Assembly: GCA_026874595.1 (NCBI GenBank)
Contig: CM049311.1
Span: 56,057,953 to 56,121,952 of the forward strand
Direction: 5' to 3'
Source of the DNA: Sipunculus nudus
Taxonomy: Eukaryota > Annelida > Sipuncula > Golfingiida > Sipunculidae
Length of the DNA: 64,000 bases
Below, one piece after another: positions 31,552 through 42,949 of this stretch. Position 1 is the first letter of the stretch. The number at the start of each line of letters is the position of its first letter. A program made the position numbers and the translations under genes. The notes below the pieces were generated by a model, which was not told where the DNA came from, did not search any database, and saw only the letters and a list, made by a program, of their open reading frames with translations.

Positions 31552-34500
31552 AAGAGCAAGAAATACTCATCACACGGGATGATAGTGACTGTGCACCGTC
31601 TGATTCCTCGTCTAACCAGGATGGCAGATTTCCGGAAGGGATCGATATGTTTCATGTAGAGTTAACTCTGGAACAGAGACAAAGTCTCATGCAGCTATTC
31701 CAATGTTACGAAGATGTGTTCCTACGGGAGGGTGATGAGCTTGGCAAGACGGACTTAATTCAGCACCATATCCGTACACAGGATGAGGAGCCGGTCTGCC
31801 AGCCTTATCGTAGGCTCCCACCACAGCTGTGGAAGGAGGTACGAGAACACCTCCTTGACTTATGTGAAAAGGGTATCATTACGGAGAGTACCTCCAATTA
31901 TGCATCCCCGATTGTGGTAGTCCAGAAGAAAAGTGGCAAAATCCGCTTGTGTGTGGATTACCGGGAATTAAATCAGAAAATCAAAAGAGATGTGTTTCAA
32001 ATTCCAAGGGTGGAAGAAACTCTTGACGCCCTGGGATCATCAAGGTATTTCAGTACGCTGGATTTGGCGTCGGCATACCATCAGGTTGAGGTGGCACCCT
32101 GTGACAGGCATAAGACGGCGTTCACAACACCTTTTGGTTTGTGGCAGTATGTTCGTATGCCATACGGCCTGACCAACGCACCCTGAACGTTTCAAAGAAT
32201 GATGACGTCCCTATTTCAGGATGATATTCTCCGCATTTTGATGGTGTATTTGGATGATGTAGTCGTCTATTCGTCCACAATAGAGGAACATGTCGCAAGA
32301 CTTGAAACTGTGTTTAAGAAACTACGGTCAGATGGACTTAAGTTACAACGAGAGAAGTGTAGCCTACTAAAGGAACGTGTCAAATATCTTGGTCACATCA
32401 TATCCGGTGAAGGAGTGAGCACAGACCCGGAAAAGATAGATGCCGTGAGAGAATGGCCAGTGCCTGAGACGCTTCGACAGCTCAGACAGTACCTTGGATT
32501 TACTGGATACTATAGACGCTTTGTACCTAGGTACTCAGCAATCTCCGCTCCCCTCCATGCCTTGGTTGGGCAGGCCCTGAGGAAAGTTGAAGGCAGAAAG
32601 AGACAAGCTGCGATATCATTGAAAGACATGTGGACCTCTGAACATCAAGAGTCTTTTGACAGACTAAAGATGAAATTAACGCAGGCACCCTTGCTCCGGT
32701 TTGCAGATTTTTCCAAACCATTCGTGTTAGAAGTTGATGCTTCCCACCGTGGATTAGGTGCAGTTCTAGGTCAAATCCAAAATGGCAAGTACAAAGTGAT
32801 AGCTTACGCAAGCCGTGGTCTCAGGGGCAGTGAAAGGAACTCCGATGTGTACAGCTCCAAAAAGCTTGAGTTGCTAGCTCTAAAGTGGGCAATTACGGAG
32901 AAGTTTAAAGATTATTTGTACATGTCAAAGTGTTAAGTGTACACTGACAACAACCCATTAAGATATCTCATGTCTAAGACAAAACTCCCGGCAACAGAAC
33001 AAAGATGGGCGTCAGATTTGGCAAACTTTGACATTTGTATCAGGTATAGGCCTGGGAAGAAGAATGTGAACGCGGATGCATTATCCAGACAAGAGGAAAG
33101 AACATGGGACCGGTGTGAGGAGGAGGATGTCGCAGACGTTTTGGCTTCACTCAGTGAGACGACTAATTTACCGAACATGGTCATGCAGCAAGTTGTTTCA
33201 GAATCGTTGGATATAGATTGTGGCTTTTCCAGCATAGTACCACAAGCGATGTCCTTACCAGTGCTAATGAAAGATGACCTAGTGAGATTGCAGGAAGCTG
33301 ATCCTGTAATACAGAAGGTACACATTGCCGTGAAGGATGGTGTCTGTCCTTGTCTGAAGTCCAGGCGACAAGAGTCGGATCTTGTACAGATACTATTGAA
33401 GCAGTGGGATAGACTGGTTGTGAAGGAAGGTATTTTATATAGGCGAATTCAAGAACCTAGTGCTGGTTTCATAGATCAACTATTCCTTCCTCAGGCACTC
33501 AAACCGAAAGTTCTACAGGGATACCATGATTCCCATGGACATCAGGGTGCTGATCGGAATGAAACACTCATTAGACATAGGTGCTACTGGCCAAAGATGC
33601 ATCAAGAAATCAGACAATACGTTGAGCAATGTGAAAGGTGTGCTCTAGCGAAAAATGTACGAGTTAAAACTCCAATGGGGACAATTACAGCCAGACACCC
33701 ATTTTAAGTGATAGCGATTGATTTTACAATTGTTGAGCCAAGCAAAGACGGAACTGAGAATGTGTTAGTTATAACTGACATTTTTAGCAAATGGACTATA
33801 GCCATCCCGTGTAAAGATCAGAAAGCGATTACAGTCGCCAGAGCGCTGACCAAAGAATGGTTTTTCAGATACGGCCCACCCAGGAGGATCCACTCGGATC
33901 AGGGTAGGGATTTCGAAGCCAAAGTAATCAAAGAACTTTGCAGATGGTACGGTGTCGAAAGATCTAGAACGACAGCTTACAGGCCCCAAGCCAATGGACA
34001 AGTTGAGCGGTACAATCGTACGATGCACGATTTGTTGAGAACACTTCCGGTGGAGAAGAAGGCCCGATGGTCTGAAGACTTGGCAGAGATAACTTTTGCC
34101 TACAACACGACTCCGCATAGTTCAACAGGCATCTCACCATATGAACTTCTGTATGGGAGACCAGCTAGACTCCCTGCAGACATGTATCTTCTGCCCAATG
34201 AAGAGCCTTCAGATGTTAGTGAAGACATTGATGAATGGTTGATACGCCACAAGGATAGGCTCCGAGAAAAATATGAATTGGCAAAGCTCAAATCAGAGGA
34301 TATGTTCCAAAAGCGTAAAGCTCTTCATGACAAATCAGCATGTGAAACAAAACTTCGGATTGGAGACTATGTATACTTGAGGAAAAGAGGTTTTCATGGG
34401 AGACACAAAATACAAGATCATTTTAAACCTGAAGTGTACAGAATCATTAACAAAATGGAAAACCGAGATGTATATCAAGTAGAGGAAGAAGGAGATAAAG

Positions 34501-34868
34501 AAAATAGGAAATGGATTAATCGAGAGGAACTAAAGGTATGTCCAAAACCAGTGTTTGAGAGGATTCCAGATGAAGTTGGATCCGGAAAGTCATGTAAAGA
34601 GGACTTCTCAAGCTCCGAGAGTGATGGTGATTATCTGGTGGAATACCAGTCGGAGAGGAGATCGGACTCCGTTCCTGTGGTTGATGTGCCGGTTGATAAT
34701 GATAGTTCTGAGGAGGAACCGTGCCCCAGGAGAACGGCCCGTGTGGGTGCGGGATTTCATAGTAACCCAGGACATTGGCCGAGATCAGTAGTCGCATCTC
34801 TTGATGTCTCTAGTCAAGGAGTCTCGAAATTTGACTTCTTAGATGACTTAGAAAACTTAACATTTTGA
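31440..34868 (+). pseudogene. pol: Gypsy pol (RT, RNase H, integrase), interrupted
   Basis: One frame carries all of pol, cut by stops. RT runs from about 31730 to 32640: LCVDYRELN, STLDLASAYHQ and the catalytic YLDD at 32247-32258. RNase H spans about 32690-32980: first Asp in VDAS at 32736, and VYTDNN just after the stop at 32934. The integrase zinc finger is at about 33520-33640 (HGHQG and CERC), and the catalytic core has Asp 33720, Asp 33897 and Glu 34005. A GPY/F-like module (IGDYVYLRK) lies near 34355. Lesions: frameshift near 31440, TGA 32184-32186 in the RT, TAA 32934-32936 in RNase H, TAA 33705-33707 just before the integrase core. The catalytic residues themselves are intact. Confidence 0.9.
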
Positions 34869-35023
34869 TCAGCTGTTACTCTTCTCTTCTTTTGATGAAG
34901 AGTATGTTTATTTTTATACGTGTTTAGACTTACGAGTGTCGTATGACACCTGTGAAATTAGTTTTGTACTAGACTGTTTAATTGCCTTTGTTGTTAATCT
35001 GTCATAGCAGAGTAAGCCAGATT

Positions 35024-35037
35024 AAAGGAGGGGTGGA
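35024..35037 (+). other. Polypurine tract
   Basis: AAAGGAGGGGTGGA directly abuts the 3' LTR start; it primes plus-strand synthesis. Between the pol stop (34868) and here lie about 155 non-coding bases. Confidence 0.85.
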
Positions 35038-36427
35038 TGTGGCAGGGCCACCGAGATTATTATTGTGATTTATGCATTCTTACCGGTTGATGCTGATTAG
35101 TGTTTTATGAGACATGTCTGGGTAACGAGAACGTAAGTTGGGTATCCGAGACATGGCGGTCGTGTGTTTGGTGGGTCCGCAGACCGGTGTCGATAAGAAG
35201 CTTTACAGGGTTTCTGTTCAGCTGTTCGGATGTAAGTTATATGTAAACTTGATTATTATTGCCCCATTTAACGCTATACCGATAGTATGTAAGTTGTCAT
35301 CATTGAGAACTTTTGTAATCGTTCGTTTTTTGAACATGCTGAAAGAGATTCTAGAATTGCGCCTTAGGATCTATGGCCCGTGTGCAAAAATCCTATTTGA
35401 CTAGCTTTAATACGATCTTACAGAGCTTTTATTCTGTTATTATTTGAGGAATACCCTGTGTAGGAGGGATAGGACTTTGCCATATAGAATGTTTTGTCTA
35501 ACTTAGGCATAGATCTTTTGGTATATCTAGTTGATGTCTTGATATGTCCGCTATTGCTATTTATACTGTTGACGCTATAAATGCCATTTGTATTGCTGAA
35601 ATGGATGTTTGTCCAGTTCGAGAAATATGCTTACATTGTATTATGGATCAAATGGTATGGGCTTGAGCCAACAAGAACTGTTGTTATCATAACCAAAACC
35701 TGTAGGTGGTGGACCTTGTATATCAAACTGTTATTTCATAGGGTTGGCCTAGTGAGGTTCAACTGATGCTCCATGGTATCTGGGTCCATGTGTGGTTCCT
35801 AGTGAGAAAGCAGCATAGTCGAGTTACATGGTAACTATTGATGTATATGTAGATCATTATGTAGTAATTTAGTATTTTTCTTATATTTTCTTAGATGAAT
35901 ATATGGAGTATATTGTACTTACTAAACAGTATTGTATGGTTTATTTAACATGGGACTGTGTATTATTATTATTATTATTATAAGAGTATACAGGTCTATT
36001 GACATAACTGTAGTAACTGGACTTGTAGTGTAATGTGTTCATATTATTACTGACTGTTTAGATAACAGCAAGGGATTATCAGGAGTATGTGTAAACATCC
36101 ATATTTGTTTATTTTCGGTATTATTTTACTAGACTGATGTGTAATAAGATAATGTTATTATATTGGTTATTGTGACTGGAAAGTGGATTCTGGCTGGCAT
36201 ACTAATCTGAGGATTATTATTTTGTATTTTGCAGGTGTAACCGACTTGTCAGCCACCGTTTTGTTTTTGGTTTTGGTTTGTTTTTGTTTAGTTTTATATT
36301 TATTTTTTGTGTATCATACAGTTTTGTATACTAAGAACTTTTACTTGTTCCTTAATCAAGAATAAACATTTCACAATCAACCAAACGACTTCTTTTGCAC
36401 CACCCAGTGTCGAACCGAGCACGGTCA
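35038..36427 (+). repeat. 3' LTR
   Basis: Same 1390-bp sequence as the 5' LTR with a few substitutions and two compensating one-base indels (an extra T near 35825, one T fewer near 36280). AATAAA at 36361. The last base pairs differ by one substitution (GAGCACGGTCA). Confidence 0.92.
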
Positions 36428-39093
36428 CATGTTATTTTTGGATTTTATTTTATTCTTTCAGTTACGAAGAATATTTGGAAATGATCATTCACTTATAGCA
36501 CCACAAATTGTCTTCGTGTTAATTGCTTAGAAATGTTTTGACGGTTTGCGTACGTCATCCAACAGCTGCCACGCTCAGGTCATCGATCGTTAATAACATA
36601 TTCCAAGACAGCAAACATATCTGTGAAAGTTATTACCCAACTAAGAGCCCATTCACCTCAAGAATGACGTTAGGATCCACTTAACAAAATATGACTCCGC
36701 CATATTCTGCTTTGCACACGCACATGATTGGTACGCCAACATTTCACATCAAATTTACTATTTCAGTCGAGAATACTTTCTATGATGTATCAGCTCATGA
36801 GGGAACTTAAAGAGTAACATAATGTGAATGCTGGCATACAGAAGCAAACAATATTTTCTCATAATATTCCTAGACCAAACAGATGAGACAGTCTGGTGGG
36901 TCACTTTGCATATATCCAGATCACTAGTGGTTGTTCTGTTCATATATCGCCACCAAACTTGATGGTCACTTTAATAGTGAAATAATGGTATACCCAGGTA
37001 AGTGATTATATCCTTCACAACAAGAGCATGGATTATGTCTCAATGATGGAAAATATATTTTAGTCAAATTAATCAAAATTGTCATCGCTGGGAGTCTTGT
37101 TATAGCCATCAGAGATAGCCAGGCCACACAGCATCACATGGTGATACAGGAGACGATTCGGACACGGACTGAGAGAATGAACTACATGGGTGCTTTCAAA
37201 TATTTCAAACATCAGTTATATATGAAGTTAAAAACGTTAAACTTGGTAATCGGCAGTTTCTACTTGATGACTGATAAATGGATTTAGGATAAACTGCATA
37301 ATCAGAGAACCGGATGAGTTCTGGATTTTACTGAACATCATAAATGCCCAGAAAAAGAATAAATTTGTCATTTTGCTAGAAGACTAATTAGAATAGGATA
37401 GAGAAAGATGAGATTTTACTGTAAATTAGATGAAGCTGTTAGAAGGTGTCTGCCCTGCAGCAAAGTAGCATGACTGGGCCAATGAATGGAATCATTATAC
37501 GGTTTTCATAGCTTTTTAGGCCCGCTTGGATAGTGCGCCTCATTGCAGTTAGCCCACAATTTGCGACTTTGCAAAATAAGCAAAATAAGTTCTTAAAATA
37601 CGAAAGGTTCCACTGAACAAATAATTCTGAGTTCGGAGTTAATTGCTGCATTATAAATTGAAAAGGGTTTAGTAGGCTCGGTAGGATATTACTTGGCAAA
37701 ATTGTTTCCCCTTCATCCAATCAGAATTTAATTAATGAAAAATAAAGAAATCTTGAGCAGTCGAACAGGGTTTAAATATCAGCTCAACTTTCTTAATTTC
37801 ATAACAGGATTTTTAAACTTTATCAGAATGAACAAGGAACTTTCCCATTACATCTATCATGTAAGGATTACTTGCATTCCCTTTACATAAACTAAAAAAA
37901 AAAAAAAAAACAATAAACAAGGATCGAGTGAAAAATGTATGAAATCAGGGAAACAAGAACACAATTTTGGTTCAAGAGTTCATAATGAACTAGTGAAATA
38001 ATGTTGAAGGTAAATGTTTTAATAAAATTCCTATTTCAGGGGAAAATACCCACGCTGATGATCGAAATTAAAAGGGCAGTGCAACATTATACGCAATATG
38101 GTGACCGGTATATTCCATATTCAAGGATTACATACATGCTGTATTATTTTCACATGTGTGTGGTATCTCAAAGCTACTCATTTGACACTGCTATCATACA
38201 AAAATCAAAGCATTATAATCTACAGGCTGCTCATGGTAACACTTGGGATTGGCCACCTCACGTGGAACCGGTGACCTTCTCTTGCTCATGGACTATCAGC
38301 CAGCCAGGTTATTAAATTATGGTTTGTCCCAAATGGATACGCCTTAAGTTTATGTTTGTCGAAAATACAAGGACCTATGTCCTTTTCCCATCTTTCCTCT
38401 GCATGGTATATTATGTTTTATTTTAGCAGTTTTAGTGATTCACAGCTTATCGATATACATAATGCCTAAGACTTTAATAAATGAGACAGAAATAAATGAG
38501 ACGGGCACTAATTTTACTAATGTTAGTTAAATATCTCTGAAGATTGAATGCAGATTCAAATTATTGATATTAAAAAGGTTATTTTTGTGTATTTTGGGCC
38601 CCGTTTCATAAAATAAGGCACACGTGACCAGATGAACGGTTTTTGGAATAATCTAAATGCAGTCTGGCTGTTCTATTGAGTTTTTGTGTAATTGAAGCTG
38701 AAGGGGTTTGGTGTATACGTATAATGCTCGAAAGTGAATATTTGTATTAATTGGATAATCAGCCACGATATTTTCAAATCAGGTAAAAAATGAATGTTAA
38801 AAAACTAAAGATTAACTAATATCAATATCAAAGTTAATATAAATTTAATATTCAATTTAATAAAAGGCGTACATGATCATCAGCTCATGCAAAGAGAGAC
38901 CTATCGTTTGTCAGATATTAACTAATTCGTAACTATCACCCAGCTTATCCTCGTAATGAATTTATTTCACATTAACTGTACTATCCTTGACATGATATGA
39001 CTGTATGGACTATGAAAATGCTGGGTTTTTATATTGCTAAAAAAACACGAAATATTTCATTAATTTATATTTCATTACTCTTTATTTTCACAG
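36428..39093. other. Upstream region/intron of the GT92 gene
   Basis: Mostly unique AT-rich DNA. A 'GCCCATTCACC' repeat edge is at 36650 and an A-run at 37898. A frame at 38001-38315 follows TTCCTATTTCAG (38039), a decent acceptor, but the peptide has no recognisable domain and no clear donor, so it is not called. The stretch ends in TCTTTATTTTCACAG, an acceptor at 39092-39093. Confidence 0.4.
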
Positions 39094-39137
39094 AGGACCC
39101 CCTCAGAGCAAGAGAAACTTTAAAACCTTTGGCAAAG

Positions 39138-40550
39138 ATGGTGGCACAACGAAAGAAAATACTGTTTCTATTTAACATAACTTTCTTCATAGTGTTCGTC
39201 CTAATGTTTTACCCTAGATTAAGTCAAGTGATGGACCAACACCATCTTATTGGATTAGAACAATTGAATATAAAATACCAGCGAATGAACTTTAGCCGTG
39301 TGATTCTGAAATTAACTGGGAACAACAGGACAAAACCATATGACTGTTTTCGCCCGGAAGGAGAAGCATCAATTGAAAACGGCAATACATTTATGAACTG
39401 TGAGTATACTAAGGTGTCACCACTGAACTGTCCGGAAAACGTTTTCCAGCCTGTTGTCAAAATAGGTTTGTATGTTTACTCTGCTTTTTATACAAAAAAC
39501 GAAAAGGGCCGGAACGCCGTACTTATTATTGCGTTTGATTCCAAACAAAGCCTTGATTTCTTCTGCGTATTAAATTATCCTGGCGGTAAAACTGTAAGTG
39601 TTCTGGGCAAGTTGGAAGCAATTAAAATTTGGTCGCCTGAAAAACGCTTTAAGTATCTTCCTACTTTCGTCTGGTGTCTTGAGCCGCTGCAAGTTAAACC
39701 GATTTCAGTATCAATAACATATAGATATTGTGGAGAAGTCAGTAATGAGCTGATTGTAGAAGACAGGACAAAGCCAGCTGATCCCGGTAATGACACAATA
39801 GCTATTTGTACGAAACATATGTTTAACTACACATCGCCTTATGCTTTTATTGAATGGATGGAGATGCAACGCATTATGGGAGTTACTAAGGTGATAATCT
39901 ATGATTTCGAACATGTTTCGCCACCTGTCGAGAAGTTGCTGAACTATTATACCAAAGTAGGATTCTTGCTGATCCAACAATGGAAACCATTATGGCGGTC
40001 TGCTAGACATTATAAACTAGGAGAAATTCATACATATGGTCAGTATGCATCGATTAATGACTGTCTTTATCGTTTTGGTGATCAATTTAAGTATTTATTA
40101 TTCTTTGACTTTGACGAGTACGTGATACCATCGTCTTTCGGGTTTTTAAAACTGTTTCAGGAAATCTTTGACGATCAAAAAGTAGCGGGAGGGCGTTTCA
40201 AGCCCATGTATTACTGCGTTCCTATGTTCCTGCAACAAAGCACGCTCAAAAGGGCTTACACGCAGACTTATACAAAAAGAAAACAAATATGGGATAAGGA
40301 TGCTCGACATAAGACTGCTATCCGACCTCCGGGAGTCAGGATGATGGCTGTCCACTTTGTGGCCAAATTACGTCGTGGATATACAGTCCTGGAGAACGTA
40401 CCATACAATATAGCTACGCTTCATCATTACCGGTTCTACCCGAAGGAATCAGCTGACAGGTGTTTTATCACTGATGAGTCCGCCCTGCAGTATGGGGACA
40501 TTTTACAAAAAAGAATGAAGCATGTTGTAAAAGACGCTGACATAGAGTGA
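39138..40550 (+). CDS. Glycosyltransferase family 92 protein, type II membrane
   Basis: A Golgi-type glycosyltransferase of family GT92 (formerly DUF23), some members of which are galactosyltransferases acting on N-glycan core fucose in invertebrates; the substrate here is unknown. From ATG 39138 it is 470 residues. A basic N-terminus (MVAQRKK) and one hydrophobic segment (about 8-26) form a signal anchor, then a lumenal stem. The catalytic domain begins near ICTKHMFNYTSPYAFIEW (Cys224), with the metal-binding DFDEY at 324-328 and a conserved HHYRFYPKE near 429. Several N-x-S/T sites fit a lumenal location. An acceptor AG at 39092-39093, 44 bases before this ATG, implies a 5' non-coding exon upstream; the frame remains open further upstream but that part reads as intron. 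The whole coding region is in one exon, common in expanded invertebrate GT92 families. Confidence 0.85.
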   Translation: MVAQRKKILFLFNITFFIVFVLMFYPRLSQVMDQHHLIGLEQLNIKYQRMNFSRVILKLTGNNRTKPYDCFRPEGEASIENGNTFMNCEYTKVSPLNCPENVFQPVVKIGLYVYSAFYTKNEKGRNAVLIIAFDSKQSLDFFCVLNYPGGKTVSVLGKLEAIKIWSPEKRFKYLPTFVWCLEPLQVKPISVSITYRYCGEVSNELIVEDRTKPADPGNDTIAICTKHMFNYTSPYAFIEWMEMQRIMGVTKVIIYDFEHVSPPVEKLLNYYTKVGFLLIQQWKPLWRSARHYKLGEIHTYGQYASINDCLYRFGDQFKYLLFFDFDEYVIPSSFGFLKLFQEIFDDQKVAGGRFKPMYYCVPMFLQQSTLKRAYTQTYTKRKQIWDKDARHKTAIRPPGVRMMAVHFVAKLRRGYTVLENVPYNIATLHHYRFYPKESADRCFITDESALQYGDILQKRMKHVVKDADIE

Positions 40551-41552
40551 GCAACCCGATCTCTTGGGGATTTTGCTCTCGCGAATCTGAATTCAACTTA
40601 ATCACTGTGAAATATAACACACAATATTATTAAGGAAAATTTAGTTTTATGGAATTTTGCTTACGACAAGGGTCCAATCCCGGTTATCCTAATTATCACA
40701 GTTATTATTATTATTATTATTATTATTTAAGAATACGCTGATATTGAGTGAGCAACCCAATTTCTTCTACGGTCAAACACATGTTACTGCACTTTTGTAT
40801 GTTCAAACATCAGGTTTTCAACAAGCAACGATTATGTTTATATATACTAGGAAAATAGAAAGTAGTGTTCAGCTTAATTAGGCCGCCCTGGAATTTTAAA
40901 GGAATAATTTTTGCCACAGCTTTAAAAAACCCGATTCCTACAATAACTGTGGCCTATAGTGTTAATCCTGATCGTTTGTAACTAAGCTCAGTCAACAATC
41001 CCTGCACTTCCTGAAAGTTAAATTCCCTGAATTTCCCTTGATTTTTCAACTTTGCCCTCGTTTGCCATGGTATGTGAAGGGGACAATACATAGGGCTTGT
41101 ACAACCAGGGAAAAATTGTTTAAATTAACTTCGACAAAAAAACTCTTTGTCATTAAACTTTACGACATAGAGAAGCAAAGGCCTCCTGGGAGAATATCAA
41201 TAATAATTTTTTTTTCACTCAGAAATATTCAGGTTGGTATTTTAATATTAATCCTCGATCAAAATTTGTTTGTTTTACGGAATCTACAGGGGGTGATCAA
41301 AATGAGAGTAAAAATAAAAAAAATCTTGATGATGGAATCCCTAGGTTTCAAATTATTTTCTGATTTGGAAGTTATTTTATCTTTTCAGGGAACGCTTGCA
41401 CATGTTTGACCGGCATACAAGAACTATATGAACATTTCATCTGAACTGGATAAAAGCGTAATCTACAGAATATCATATGAATCCGGAAATATATGGTGGT
41501 TAATATTTTGAGACATATAGTAAAACCCTCTGATCAGGTGATTGTAGATATG
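40551..41552. other. GT92 3' flank
   Basis: Non-coding. A (TTA)n microsatellite is at about 40702-40730. Near 40731-40760 a short piece repeats the end of the GT92 gene ('ACGCTGA.ATTGAGTGAGCAACCC', as at 40532-40558), a small local duplication. No poly(A) site is assigned. Confidence 0.45.
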
Positions 41553-42687
41553 CTTTTATGACTCAGATGACTTATAGCCATGGTCCGTTGTCCATCGACC
41601 GTCCGGCTGGACCTACGAATCCAAAATTAATCATACTGTTAGATGTTTCTAAGTTCTCCTACCAAACCTTAAACTGGGAAACTGCAACTTCTTTCCTTTG
41701 AGAAATTAAGGGAAACCCTCTGTTTTCCACTAAAAGCCTGTCTTTTCACTTTAAGAGTGACTTATGTTTAAACCACTTTGGTTTAATGTTAATATTTTGC
41801 ATTGATAATTATTAGGTAAATATTGCGATACTTTAAGAAGTTATAGACCTGAACACATATGTACTATGTACCCTGTCAAAACATCAGGAAATATATTTTC
41901 TTACCTAACATGGTAACCATAAAAGCTAGATACTTCTTTAAGGATATCACTTTATTAAGTCAAGCTTTGATTTTATGCAAGAAATTAAATATGAATTTTG
42001 TAAATTTTTCATGTTATAAGCATAAATGTAATTCAATACATCAAATTTTGCCCGACTTTGATCGACATTTTTTCTCTTTAAGCAATGTTGATTTAATTTT
42101 CACGGTATGTTCAAATACGGAAATAATACTTTAAAATATGAAATTTGAGATCAATTCATAAAAAACTGTAGCTTTTATTGAAGTTTTAGAAGAAAATGTC
42201 AAGTGCTGACATCAAGCCAACCCAGCATAAAATGTAGTCAGTGGCCTGGCCCCAACCTGCCAAGCCATTTTACGGTACCTCCCTCCTCCCTCCAGTTGAC
42301 AAGTTCATAACAGGTCCCATAAACAAGTTTCTATTTACTAAGTTAAATTCAGATTTTTTTCCAGACTGTTCATACATTTGAAAAAAGTGCTGTTAAAATC
42401 ATATTTCCAAAAAATGGTGTTATATTGCTTGAGATATATGGAATGTTCATGATGTGGGGAATTTCCATTAGCCTATTACAGAAGAGCTGAAAACTTCTGC
42501 ATACTTTCTTAAATGTGGTAAATTCTAAGCTGAGAAATCTTAAATAATTAGCAAGGAGAAATTGTTGATATGATATACCGTCCCTTCAAAATGACAGTAT
42601 GTACACCAGATCTGAAAAGGGGATTTTTTTTTCAATTTAACTCTGAGGCAAATTCAGCTGAGCGTTGTAACCCAAGGGTCCCTTGTT
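41553..42687 (+). mobile_element. Short Helentron-like element
   Basis: The left end is TATGACTCAGATGACTTAT followed by GGTCCGTTGTCCATCGACCG, a degenerate form of the GCTCAGCTGA plus CCGTC-tract start. The right end is TCAGCTGAGCG (42654), hairpin ACCC-AA-GGGT (42670-42679), then CTTGTT (42682-42687). The interior from 41860 to 42440 matches 6850-7490. No coding sequence. Confidence 0.55.
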
Positions 42688-42949
42688 CGTCATAGACTCA
42701 GACGTGCAATGACTATGTGCTGAATAGTTTTCCCTTTGTGATATATGTATGAGAATAAAGGGCACCAGAAACGTTTTGACAAAAAATGAACAGTGTAAAG
42801 ACGATTTTGAATCGAAACTAGAAAGGGATCTCGATTATATACATAAAAAGTCCGTGGGAGGGGGGGGGGGGGGCGCTAATCTATTGAGCGTAATGCTTTT
42901 AGACACATCCTGTAGTTTTTCCATTAAATCCGCCCATTCCATGGGTATG

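Larger units (their letters stand above)
26579..36427 (+). mobile_element. Ty3/Gypsy LTR retrotransposon, full-length, pol inactivated
   Basis: Order: LTR, primer-binding site, leader, gag-protease, RT-RNase H, integrase, polypurine tract, LTR. RT and RNase H before integrase is the Ty3/Gypsy order. The LTRs are 1390 bp each with roughly nine differences by eye, so insertion is recent. No envelope-like frame follows integrase. Damage: a one-base frameshift at about 31440 and stops at 32184, 32934 and 33705. I could not find a convincing target-site duplication (CTGTT before, CATGT after). Confidence 0.93.

Noticed and set aside
31227-31655. Minus-strand frame opposite the protease/pol junction
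   Set aside because: Shadow of the Gypsy coding strand.
38001-38315. 104-residue + frame after a possible acceptor upstream of GT92
   Set aside because: Peptide not recognisable, no donor or link to the GT92 exon; left as a remark in the region description.
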